12,177 nucleotides of DNA, taken from contig CANHWS010000082.1 in assembly GCA_947464365.1 (NCBI GenBank), positions 1 to 12,177 of the forward strand, given 5' to 3'. Shown here in pieces: positions 1-7,630 of the stretch; the stretch's first letter is position 1; each line of letters opens with the position of its first letter. Source of the DNA: Cytophagaceae bacterium. Lineage in GTDB: Bacteria > Bacteroidota > Bacteroidia > Cytophagales > Flexibacteraceae. The translations under genes and the position numbers were made by a program. The notes beneath the pieces were generated by a model, which saw only the letters and a list, made by a program, of their open reading frames with translations, was not told the DNA's origin and searched no databases.

Positions 1-62
1 ATTTTATCATCGGATAATGCTACACATCTGGAATAATTCTCAAAAGATCGATCATCAGGCAC

Positions 63-70
63 TAACTTTG
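63..70 (+). promoter_or_regulatory. Putative Bacteroidota -7 promoter element
   Basis: The octamer TAACTTTG matches the Bacteroidota housekeeping -7 consensus TAnnTTTG exactly and ends 13 bases before the start codon of the DUF2141 gene. Transcription would begin about seven bases downstream, giving a very short leader. I see no convincing TTTG -33 box at the usual distance, so the call rests on the -7 match and its position. Confidence 0.35.
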
Positions 71-83
71 CATATAGTCCTAC

Positions 84-695
84 ATGATACCTCCCACTCC
101 ATATTCTGACCAGACAATTATTGCCTCAAACCAATCCGCACACCCCAACCATTTAGGGACAGGTAGTTCGATTGATACAATCCTTAAAGGGTTGTTTATT
201 AGTGCTTTGTGTGTTATTGGTCTTGCGGCCGCCGTTTTGATCCCGTTGGAGCCATGGGTCAAAAGTGGTTTCCTCCCCGTGGTACAGCCAGATATTACTC
301 AGGCAGCTGCTTTCCCAGCCGATTCAAAATCACCACAAATAGATGTTGTGTTAAAAGGGATAGCGAGTGCAAAGGGAGTTATTCGGCTTGCAGCATTCAA
401 CAAACAACAGGGTTTCCCGACGGATGCAAATGCTGCATACCGGTTGATGATGTTGCCTGCAAAAAAAGGTGAGCTTTCAGTTGCACTTAATGATGTGCCG
501 ATGGGGAAGTTTGCTATTGTGGTCTATCATGACCAAAACAATAACAACAAGCTAGATGTCAATATTTTGGGCATGCCTACAGAGCAATATGGGGTCAGCA
601 ACAATGCCCGCAAACGGCTTTCGGCTCCCAAATTTCGTGAGGCCGTCTTTTCGCATGACGAGGCAGTGACCAGAATCGAGATCGAACTCAGGTAG
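84..695 (+). CDS. Membrane-anchored DUF2141 domain protein
   Basis: This 203-residue protein matches the DUF2141 family, whose members are mostly small exported proteins of unknown function in Gram-negative bacteria. After a polar stretch of about 33 residues there is one hydrophobic segment (about 34-56), followed by a linker and the DUF2141 domain (about 85-203). The family hallmark is the loop around residues 147-170: YHDQNNNNKLD, then LGMPTEQYG, then the SNNA segment and a PKFREAVF tail. The Asp/Asn spacing D150, N152, N154, D158 resembles calcium-binding loops, but binding is only inferred. I see no good cleavage site directly after the hydrophobic segment, so an uncleaved anchor with the domain in the periplasm is more likely than a free secreted protein. 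The ATG at 84 is the first in-frame start after a candidate promoter. The gene converges on the large outer-membrane gene, with 21 bases between their stop codons and no terminator hairpin. Confidence 0.85.
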   Translation: MIPPTPYSDQTIIASNQSAHPNHLGTGSSIDTILKGLFISALCVIGLAAAVLIPLEPWVKSGFLPVVQPDITQAAAFPADSKSPQIDVVLKGIASAKGVIRLAAFNKQQGFPTDANAAYRLMMLPAKKGELSVALNDVPMGKFAIVVYHDQNNNNKLDVNILGMPTEQYGVSNNARKRLSAPKFREAVFSHDEAVTRIEIELR

Positions 696-716
696 TGTTT
701 TGCTTGATGGGTTTGC

Positions 717-3700
717 TCAGAACAAGGCTGTAACTTGCGCCCTACCCAAGTGAATTATGGCTTGGTCTTGACTTTTTCGACCGTCATAAGTCAGGTTTAG
801 CTGCAGCCCATTAAATAAAGTTTGCTGCCAGTTGATGCCCCAAGTTAAGTTTTGGCCCGGTAGTAATCCTTCAAGCAAATCATAGGTTGCTGGGTTGCTT
901 GCATCGCCATCGAAATGGATCTGGATTAGTTTTAACATCAGGCTTACTGAGCGTTTGCCAACCTGTGCCAGCCTGCTTTCGAGTCCATATTTGCTGACAG
1001 CGGCCACCTCGTTACTAGTTTGGTTCCGACGGGAACTAAGGGCATAACTCCCTGTTATCCGAAATCTTCCATCAGGCTGGTAGCTCAGCTCTGGAGTTGC
1101 CTCGTAAGCGATGAGGCTGTAGTTCCGGTTAGTGAGGAAATTACTTTGGGTAATCCGTTGCTGTTGGCTGCCAGTGGTCTGAAGGTTAAAAAGCTGGCCA
1201 AGCCTTGTCCGCAAACCCAACTTGAGCTCATCAGTGGCCAAGGACTCGAAGCCAGCTGTTAATAGTGACCTCCTACGGCTATTAGTATAGGCCAAGTCAG
1301 CTCCATATTCTGGGCTGGTGCGATTGAAGTATAGGTTGCTCCTGATAGTTTGGATGTTGGCTAACAAGTTGTCATCAGAAGGGGTCAACCATGGATTGAA
1401 TCTCGTTGAGAGGTCACTATTGAGCAATTTGCGGTCAAGGGTCCAACCTAGGTTGCCAGATATCTTGCTGAGCTGTTTCGGGACAAATGACTTATTGGCC
1501 CACTTACGCGGGAGCTGGAAAGTGAGCTTGTAATTGAGGTTGGTGGCATAGGCATTCGTGAAGTTGGTCGTCGGGACAAATACCTTAATAAAGAGACGAT
1601 CCTCTGGTCTGGCTGCATCTACAAATTCGTCTAGCTGTTGTTGCCCGTCGTCGTTAAAGTCAATCCACTGGTGGGTGCCATCCGTTGGGTTGGCCACACG
1701 GACATATCGAAACTCACGTTGCAACTCGCGGCCTACGCCAGTAGCAATGGTGAGCTCGGTCCGGATATGGCGGCTGAAATACTCGCCAGACCAATCGATC
1801 CTGCCTTGTATCGTTTCCTCGTTGGCACCCGCTGGACTTTTGCCTGGGGTGCTATCTGTCGGGATCAAGGATTGTAGCACACGGTAGGTGACAGTTGCGG
1901 CCACACTGTTATTGGCTTTGCTACGGTGTGAGGTGATTAGGGATGCTGTCCTTGCTTGGGTGTTGGCCCGCATTAGGCCCTCAAACGGTTGATAGTCAGT
2001 CCGGAGGGCGCCTTCAAAGCCTAGACGCGTCCGCAAGCTGTCTGACGACCTAACATAGCCTGCCAATTCTTCGAAGTACATCGCCGAACCGATTGTGCTA
2101 TCATTGCCACTGGTCTTGATTTGGTTGTGGTCTAGGTTGTATTTCCCCCCTAGGGTGCCCCATTGTCTTGGTAAGCTCAGGTCAGTAGATAAACGCTGCC
2201 AAGTGCTGGTGGTTTGAGGCCGCCGGTTCTGAAGCCAGAAGTGGTCAGCTGAAAGTCTGAATGGCCCTAAGGGAAGTCTTAAAGAAATGTCACCCTGCCA
2301 ACCATCCACGTTTTGGTCCTTAACACGTCGTTTTAGGCCTGATTTAAGCTGCATCGTTTCTCCACGTTGAATGCCAAGGTTTCCGATTAGGAGGTGGTCT
2401 TCAGCGGCAAGGGTATCGCCACCACTAGCACTCCAGTCACGATCAAACTCAATGTACCTAAACCGGTCTATGGCCGTAAACTGTTTGTCGAGGCGCTCGT
2501 AGTTAGCCGAAGCAGACCACAGCCAATCAACTCTAGAAAGTTGGGGTCTTGTGGTATCAGAGCCTACTAACTTTGAATGCCGGCCACCAATTGGTAGATT
2601 TTCATGTCTGTAATAGAGACGTTGGGCGTTACCGTTTCGGTTGATGCTGTTCCCAGCAAAGAGGTTATTATTGACTTGGCTAAACGCTACTTCAGCCCCA
2701 ATGGTTTGCCCTTGCCTTAGCCTAAACTCGCCCCCTATAACAAACATATTTTTGCGGTTGGGGGTCACCAATTGCCGTTGTGGGAGGTATTTGCCTAGAC
2801 CTCGTCCTGCCCAACGATACACGCGCCCGTTCGCAAGGGTGTTAACTAGGATATAGCTGCCTCGCCCTTCGCCAACATCCTGAAAGATGACTGAGTAGAG
2901 TTTATCCTGCTTGGTTGTGCTATACACAAATATGCTATCTCGTCTTTGGTCAGGGCCGATGGTATCACGTTTGGCATATAGCACTTGATCTTGGCTATAG
3001 TCCGTTACGAGGCTGGCACCACTCACAATGGCTTTGCTGATTGTGTCGCCGATTGCGGCGAGGTTGGCCCTAGTGCGGTCATCCAGCGAGTAACTGATCG
3101 GTTTGTTGGCATCGTCCTGCTCTTGATAGAAATTGGCATGGCCAGACCATCGCCCCCAGGTTTGGTAATGGTTTCCCTCGATGATTGAGCGGCTGTAGTT
3201 GCGCTCAGCATACTCATAATCTACCCTGATTCGGGTAAACCTGGTGATCAAGACCTGTGCTGTGAACGTGATTTCGCCTGTGTTATAGTCGATCACGTAA
3301 TCACGGTTATATCCACGTTGCCGCAATTGATTATCCAGATAAACTCGCTCAGAGTTAGCCTGGATCACGATAAAGACCTCGTTATTGGGGCTGCGCAGTC
3401 TGTAAGGCCCTTGGACACCCTCTATGCTCGGAATGATAATACTTGCAAAGCGCCCTTTGGCGATGGCACCAGCAACAGTGGTAATGGCTTGGTGGAGCGT
3501 GTCGGGCCCAAAACGGGTCGTGAGCCTTGCTCCTTGCACGTTTTTGAAGTAACGCAAGAACTGGCTCGGGCGGTTCTGGAGGATAACGTCACCAGCTTGC
3601 AGTTGTGCATTTTTGTGATCTAGCTGGATCAGAACGCGATCTAACTCCCGAATTTGGGCTGTATTGCCCTGAGGTTGAAAAGGGAGTTGCTGGTCATTGA

Positions 3701-4268
3701 TCAAGGCAGTGAGGCTGATTTGATCGGATAGTTGTCCCTGTAGTTGCAGATTGAGGGCGCTATTGACAAAAATACTCTGGTTATTACCGAGACTGAGACC
3801 TCTACTAAGGCTACCAGATTTTTGGAAACTAGGGGTACTAAACAGCTCTACACGTTTGTCAGCAAGGGCCACAGGGCGGGTGGATACATCAAGGTAATAG
3901 CGTGTGCTGTCACGATCCTTGTTACTACGCAGCATAACGGGGCGACGAAGATCAAGCTGTATCGTGCGATAACAGATGAGGTAGTCTTGGGCTAGCCCTA
4001 TAGGCAATTCCTTCAACCGAATGGTGCCAGCCTGAAGATCCAAAATCCAAAGACTATCAGCTAGCCCTGTGACCCGGACAGAACCTGGTGCTATCAAGGA
4101 CGTGTCAAGTCGGGATGGTATAGTTGTAAGGCGTATTGTCTTGCATACCTGCCCTTCAGCCATGCCTGACGTCAGGTTTAACCATAGGCAAGCACCCAAA
4201 AACAGACACCAACTTGGTGCCAATTTTGGTCGGTTGCAGATTATGGACTTGAGTAGGCTAGGCCCCAT
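717..4268 (-). CDS. Large outer-membrane beta-barrel protein with SprA-like N-terminal module
   Basis: The 1183-residue product starts with a signal peptide (hydrophobic core about 19-35, likely cleavage near residues 38-40). Residues about 151-230 resemble the N-terminal repeat module of SprA, the type IX secretion translocon: GSLSRGLSLGNNQ, then VNSALNLQLQGQLSD, then FQPQGNTAQIRELDRVLIQL. Residues about 320-352 contain DYVIDYNTGEITFT followed by RIRVDYEY, also typical of this Bacteroidota family. An EF-hand-like loop lies at 870-882 (IDFNDDGQQQLDEF). The C-terminal third alternates polar and hydrophobic residues like outer-membrane strands, and the chain ends in Phe, as many barrel proteins do. 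SprA itself is about twice as long, so this is a paralogous or distant family member and not SprA. Its cargo or function is unknown. The ATG at 4268 gives a normal signal peptide. It is the last of three same-strand genes, 92 bases after eboA. Confidence 0.75.
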   Translation of the reverse strand: MGPSLLKSIICNRPKLAPSWCLFLGACLWLNLTSGMAEGQVCKTIRLTTIPSRLDTSLIAPGSVRVTGLADSLWILDLQAGTIRLKELPIGLAQDYLICYRTIQLDLRRPVMLRSNKDRDSTRYYLDVSTRPVALADKRVELFSTPSFQKSGSLSRGLSLGNNQSIFVNSALNLQLQGQLSDQISLTALINDQQLPFQPQGNTAQIRELDRVLIQLDHKNAQLQAGDVILQNRPSQFLRYFKNVQGARLTTRFGPDTLHQAITTVAGAIAKGRFASIIIPSIEGVQGPYRLRSPNNEVFIVIQANSERVYLDNQLRQRGYNRDYVIDYNTGEITFTAQVLITRFTRIRVDYEYAERNYSRSIIEGNHYQTWGRWSGHANFYQEQDDANKPISYSLDDRTRANLAAIGDTISKAIVSGASLVTDYSQDQVLYAKRDTIGPDQRRDSIFVYSTTKQDKLYSVIFQDVGEGRGSYILVNTLANGRVYRWAGRGLGKYLPQRQLVTPNRKNMFVIGGEFRLRQGQTIGAEVAFSQVNNNLFAGNSINRNGNAQRLYYRHENLPIGGRHSKLVGSDTTRPQLSRVDWLWSASANYERLDKQFTAIDRFRYIEFDRDWSASGGDTLAAEDHLLIGNLGIQRGETMQLKSGLKRRVKDQNVDGWQGDISLRLPLGPFRLSADHFWLQNRRPQTTSTWQRLSTDLSLPRQWGTLGGKYNLDHNQIKTSGNDSTIGSAMYFEELAGYVRSSDSLRTRLGFEGALRTDYQPFEGLMRANTQARTASLITSHRSKANNSVAATVTYRVLQSLIPTDSTPGKSPAGANEETIQGRIDWSGEYFSRHIRTELTIATGVGRELQREFRYVRVANPTDGTHQWIDFNDDGQQQLDEFVDAARPEDRLFIKVFVPTTNFTNAYATNLNYKLTFQLPRKWANKSFVPKQLSKISGNLGWTLDRKLLNSDLSTRFNPWLTPSDDNLLANIQTIRSNLYFNRTSPEYGADLAYTNSRRRSLLTAGFESLATDELKLGLRTRLGQLFNLQTTGSQQQRITQSNFLTNRNYSLIAYEATPELSYQPDGRFRITGSYALSSRRNQTSNEVAAVSKYGLESRLAQVGKRSVSLMLKLIQIHFDGDASNPATYDLLEGLLPGQNLTWGINWQQTLFNGLQLNLTYDGRKSQDQAIIHLGRAQVTALF

Positions 4269-4360
4269 ACCACAAATAACGGAGGATGAGGCTATAAATG
4301 ATGGTTGCCGGATGGACTTGCCTTAGGACAAGCATTATCGTCATAAAGACTGACCAAATT

Positions 4361-5071
4361 CTAATAGGCCAAACAGCCAGTCGATAGCTCTAACCAAGAG
4401 GGGGCCACAGACCTGCCAGCAGCACGCCTCTCAGCCACAAAGTCGGTCATCATATCCTGGAGGGCCTCGTTGCTGCGATGGTTGAGCCTGTAAATACTAT
4501 TAAGGTCAATGTTATTGAAGGCAGCCTTCAAGACCATTTGGTTGAAAGCAGCATCATCAAAATACTGGTAGGGGAAGGGGTTGTTGCATGCTACGGCCTT
4601 AAATACATCAAGTACGTTATGTCGTAAGGCCTCTGTCGCTAGTGGCAAAAGGACGGTTTTGGGATAACTAAGCAACGGGAGCGCTCGGCAGAATGCAACG
4701 AGCTCGCCGGTTTCGGCAGTGGTGAAAAGTAGCTGCACGATCTGTTTGTAGGTGTCAAGGTGCAGAGTAGGTAGCTCTAGTAGGAACAAGATCCGGACTA
4801 ATTGGTCTACCCGGTCATATTGCGGCTGCCATCCAGGAATTAAGGCTTGTGCTTGGATTATTTGATCGGAAGTCAGATTAACTGCCCCCTTACCAGTATG
4901 GCGAGGCACTGTCCCGAGGGTTAGGTAAAAGTCCAGATTACTGTGACCTTCGTTTAGGAGATGCTCCTTCTGCAAGACCCAGTCTAGCGCGGCAGGTGTT
5001 AGTTGTTGGCTGACCCAGTCAAGCAAAAGGGCGCGTATGGCCGATACCGGTACGGATAGTGGGGTTGACAT
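4361..5071 (-). CDS. eboA: EboA domain protein
   Basis: The product matches the EboA family, the first gene of the widespread ebo cluster (eboA-F). In cyanobacteria that cluster is linked to moving a scytonemin precursor to the periplasm; EboA's own biochemical role is not established. The C-terminal half carries the family signature: an ALPLLSYP segment, EALRHNVLDVFKAVACNNPFP, YFDDAAFNQMVLKAAF, a RLNHRSNEAL segment, and a FVAERRAAGR tail before SWLEL. The protein appears soluble, all-alpha and without a signal peptide. I chose the ATG at 5071 because the sequence after it (MSTPLSVPVSAIRALLLDWV) aligns with the usual family N-terminus. The frame is open upstream to an ATG at 5116 and a TTG at 5125, but those add an odd Phe/His/Cys-rich leader. 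From 5071 it is 236 residues. No eboB-F homolog lies in the window. The gene sits between the toroid-like secreted protein (110 bases upstream) and the barrel protein (92 bases downstream). Confidence 0.85.
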   Translation of the reverse strand: MSTPLSVPVSAIRALLLDWVSQQLTPAALDWVLQKEHLLNEGHSNLDFYLTLGTVPRHTGKGAVNLTSDQIIQAQALIPGWQPQYDRVDQLVRILFLLELPTLHLDTYKQIVQLLFTTAETGELVAFCRALPLLSYPKTVLLPLATEALRHNVLDVFKAVACNNPFPYQYFDDAAFNQMVLKAAFNNIDLNSIYRLNHRSNEALQDMMTDFVAERRAAGRSVAPSWLELSTGCLAY

Positions 5072-5181
5072 ACAGAAGTGAAAATGATAGGACCGGAACG
5101 ACAAACAAAAAGTCATGCTCACCAATCAAGGCATGCAGATTTGGCTCAGGATACGGCCTAATTGCAAATACTTACACTGAT

Positions 5182-7332
5182 CTATGGGTTACTAAAGATA
5201 GGTAAATCTTGCGAATAATCCACCTGATATGTCAGGTCTTTTATTTTGACATCGAGCACACTTTTGTCAAAGGTGAGGTTGGGGCCTGCTGCGATTGGCC
5301 ACTGGTCCTCACGCTGGTGCATATAGGCCATTTTGCTCATCCACAAGCTTGCAACCCGACCACCACCTTCGCCGCTTGGCCAATTGGGTTGAGTAAATGG
5401 TGGGCTGGTGATCATAGACATGGGTTCTTTAGCGCCAAATCCCCAATCCACCAAGGCTTCATGGGTTTCACCGTTATTGTCGAACCTTATCTGCATGTGG
5501 GGTGCATCAAAATGGTATAAAGTAAACTGTGGGTTGCCATTGATGTAGAGCTTATCCTCCGACCTGTCAGCATACGAAATGCTAACCGTCGTGCTATACC
5601 GTTTGGCAAAGGCAGCTAGGGATTTGCAGTCTTGTTTGCTGACCGTCGTCACCACGAAGCCACAATACTTGCCTAGATCGGCATTGTCGATCAGAACAGT
5701 ACGACCAGCGACCGTGTCAATCTTGACATTTTTTCCATCGATGGGTAGGCAGGCCACATAAGTTTGACCCACTTCGGCTACCCAAAATTTGGCATTATTG
5801 AGGCCACCAAATGACTGAAGTTTTTGGCTTTTGGGGAACGAGATATAACTCTGATTTTTGAAAAGTTGGGGTTTTCCATAATTGATGACTGTTTTACGGT
5901 CATGCTCATCAGGAAACCTGAGTTTGAAGTCCCTACGCCAGAGTTTGTCCCATAATGCAACGGTATCGACCACTTGTTTGGCGATTTCGCGCACATTGAC
6001 TGGGGTCCTCGTGATCTGAACTATGATGTTTTTACATTGGACCACTTGCGTAAACGGATTGCGGGTTTTGCCATCCCATTGGTCATAAAACCTGCCATTA
6101 CCACTGACCTCTAGCGGCATTTCGCGGCCAGTTTGTGGGGTGACCATTTTCCAGTTCATGACTTGCATAGTAGTGCCAGTCCAGCCGCCGTAGGGGATGG
6201 TAGCAGAGCCTAGGGTATAACCTTTGCCAATCTGGAGGAAATGTTTGCTGTATTGCCCTTGGCCTAGGTGATAGATCGGCCTAGACCCAAGGTAGAATCC
6301 TTCCTGTCCTTCTTTGTTAGCTAAGGCCACTAAAGCTGCTGGCGGGCGGTAGTCACTCGTGATGGCATGTAGGCACTGGATGTACTCGGAGCCTCTGTTA
6401 TCTGCTTTGATGGTCCTTTTAGTTGGGTTGCCAAACCAAAGCCAATTGAGCCAACTAGTACTTGTATGGTCTCCTTTGCCAGCACCGACACCCCTAAGCT
6501 CTGCCCCACCTGTGACACCGTAGCTATTGTGCAGGGCCATTTCGGCAGCATAATAGTCCAGGACGGCACGGGCGCAGGCTTTTACCTCTGGGTCCTTGGC
6601 ATAGTCATAGACGTTGAGCCAGCCAATGATGTGGTATGTGGTATAGATCCCGGTGTTCCACTCACCTGTGCCTACCTGATAAATGCGTTTGCTCCATGCC
6701 TTTATCCAGTCCTTCATCATGGCCAATTTGGCAGGTGCATCTGGGAACTCAGCAGGATAGTCTAGGGCTGCTTGGGCGAACAAGTAGCCACTGGTGCGGC
6801 TCATGTTGATGTGGTTTTCGGTGCCTTCGCAGGTCCAGGCATTATAGCTGTCCTTGCGGCGCCACATAGCCTGCAGAAATGTCAAGCGTTCGGCCTTGAT
6901 ACTTGGGGCATCAGGATACTCATAGAGTAAACGGCTAGTACCAGCAAGTACAAAGTGAAATGGCGGGTTTTTAGAAAACAACTTGATGAACCGATTGGCC
7001 ATCGTGTCCTTAAGTCCATACTTTTCAAACCTAGCAATGGCCTTTGGCCAATAGTACTTCTCAGGATCGCCGATATCCGTACTCGGTGGTTCGTATTGAT
7101 CGGCTGTATTTGCTATGATTAAACTGGCTCGCTTGCGGAAAGCGGGCTCAAAAGCTGTTGCATCTAGCGACTGACTCGTTTTTTGGCCAAGAACAGGTGA
7201 AACCTTTCCTTTTGGTGGTCGGTTGTCGGCAGTTTGGCTCACTGCTAGGCTGCTAATGGACAGCTTTAGCATACAGGCCAGCAAAATGCCATGGCGCATG
7301 TGGTGGTGTATTCGGTTACTGATTCGGTACAT
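5182..7332 (-). CDS. Secreted protein, probable (alpha/alpha)-toroid polysaccharide-lyase-like fold
   Basis: The 716-residue product begins with a signal peptide; the hydrophobic core is at about 15-31 and the likely cleavage is after SLAVSQ. The start could also be the Met at residue 12 (position 7299). Residues about 90-400 are rich in Trp and Tyr and look helical, with WTCEGTENHINMSRTSGYLF at 166-185, GTGEWNTGIYTTYHIIGWLN at 221-240 and a GGAELRGVGAGKGDHTSTSW stretch near 275-294. This layout resembles the toroid domain of alginate-lyase and heparinase-like enzymes. N173-H174 followed by Tyr 56 residues later (Y230) mimics the Asn-His...Tyr catalytic set of such lyases. Residues about 400-716 look beta-rich, as in the C-terminal sandwich of these enzymes. 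The lyase reading is inference, and I cannot name a substrate. There are no SusC/SusD, sulfatase or glycoside hydrolase neighbours, so this is not a standard polysaccharide utilisation locus. It is the first gene of a possible three-gene run. Confidence 0.6.
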   Translation of the reverse strand: MYRISNRIHHHMRHGILLACMLKLSISSLAVSQTADNRPPKGKVSPVLGQKTSQSLDATAFEPAFRKRASLIIANTADQYEPPSTDIGDPEKYYWPKAIARFEKYGLKDTMANRFIKLFSKNPPFHFVLAGTSRLLYEYPDAPSIKAERLTFLQAMWRRKDSYNAWTCEGTENHINMSRTSGYLFAQAALDYPAEFPDAPAKLAMMKDWIKAWSKRIYQVGTGEWNTGIYTTYHIIGWLNVYDYAKDPEVKACARAVLDYYAAEMALHNSYGVTGGAELRGVGAGKGDHTSTSWLNWLWFGNPTKRTIKADNRGSEYIQCLHAITSDYRPPAALVALANKEGQEGFYLGSRPIYHLGQGQYSKHFLQIGKGYTLGSATIPYGGWTGTTMQVMNWKMVTPQTGREMPLEVSGNGRFYDQWDGKTRNPFTQVVQCKNIIVQITRTPVNVREIAKQVVDTVALWDKLWRRDFKLRFPDEHDRKTVINYGKPQLFKNQSYISFPKSQKLQSFGGLNNAKFWVAEVGQTYVACLPIDGKNVKIDTVAGRTVLIDNADLGKYCGFVVTTVSKQDCKSLAAFAKRYSTTVSISYADRSEDKLYINGNPQFTLYHFDAPHMQIRFDNNGETHEALVDWGFGAKEPMSMITSPPFTQPNWPSGEGGGRVASLWMSKMAYMHQREDQWPIAAGPNLTFDKSVLDVKIKDLTYQVDYSQDLPIFSNP

Positions 7333-7414
7333 TCTCTTGAAGCGTATATCGGTAAATATAGCCTCTTTTGCAGCTCTGATTGCAATCCAATCAGGTTTTT
7401 GCTGGTCTTTTTTG

Positions 7415-7461
7415 TGAGGTCAACAATTGGTTTGGTACTCCAATCATCTATAATTGAGGTC
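7415..7461 (+). repeat. Direct repeat TGAGGTC
   Basis: The heptamer TGAGGTC occurs at 7415-7421 and again at 7455-7461, 40 bases apart start to start. The second copy overlaps the left arm of the inverted repeat. A related heptamer, AATCAGG, occurs at 7389-7395 and in reverse complement at 7494-7500. Such short motifs recur by chance, so their clustering is only suggestive of binding sites. Confidence 0.3.
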
Positions 7462-7492
7462 TTAAGTCAGGTGATTTGCGTGGTAAGACCTC
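7456..7492. repeat. Perfect 9-base inverted repeat, possible operator
   Basis: GAGGTCTTA (7456-7464) and TAAGACCTC (7484-7492) are exact reverse complements separated by 19 bases. They lie midway between the two divergent genes. The arm spacing centre to centre is 28 bases, near but not equal to three helical turns, which would suit a dimeric regulator. No T-run follows directly on either strand and there is no gene upstream to terminate, so a terminator is unlikely. Confidence 0.45.
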
Positions 7493-7570
7493 GCCTGATT
7501 TTATGAGAACACACCCAAAGCCTGTTTGCTTTGACAAGTAGTGTAGTGCTCAGGGAGTTAAGAAATCTGT

Positions 7571-7578
7571 TAGATTTG
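7571..7578 (+). promoter_or_regulatory. Putative -7 promoter element for the dioxygenase gene
   Basis: TAGATTTG matches the Bacteroidota -7 consensus TAnnTTTG and lies 52 bases before the dioxygenase start codon. TTTG tetramers occur upstream (7525-7533) but are too far away for a normal -33 box, so the evidence is the -7 match only. Confidence 0.3.
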
Positions 7579-7630
7579 TCAAAGCCAACATTGGACTTGA
7601 CCTTATCAAAATAACCAACCCTCCGCTGCC

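Larger units (their letters stand above)
7333..7630. other. Divergent intergenic region
   Basis: These 298 bases separate the start codons of the minus-strand toroid-like gene and the plus-strand dioxygenase gene, so promoters for both should lie here. I see no ORF or RNA gene. It contains a perfect 9-base inverted repeat (7456-7492), short repeated motifs around it, and one TAnnTTTG match (7571-7578) facing the dioxygenase. No equally good -7 match faces the toroid-like gene. Confidence 0.7.

Noticed and set aside
1020..1887. Plus-strand ORFs of 71-109 codons opposite the barrel gene
   Set aside because: They lie fully antisense to a well-supported long gene, show no recognisable domains and have low-complexity or implausible composition.
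3318..3623. 101-codon plus-strand ORF opposite the SprA-like module
   Set aside because: It is an antisense shadow of the barrel gene with no start signal or recognisable motif.
4317..4332. Small hairpin CTTGCC-TTA-GG(A)CAAG between eboA and the barrel gene
   Set aside because: The stem has only six pairs with a bulge and no T-run follows on either strand, so neither terminator nor regulatory function is supported.
5072..5125. Upstream extension of eboA from a TTG at 5125 or ATG at 5116
   Set aside because: The added residues are Phe/His/Cys-rich and do not resemble family N-termini; the ATG at 5071 fits better.
5114..5135. CATGC/GCATG inverted pair upstream of eboA
   Set aside because: Five-base arms separated by 12 bases are expected by chance.
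7456..7504. The inverted repeat and following TTTTA as an intrinsic terminator
   Set aside because: The T stretch begins several bases past the stem and no gene reads into it from upstream on the plus strand.
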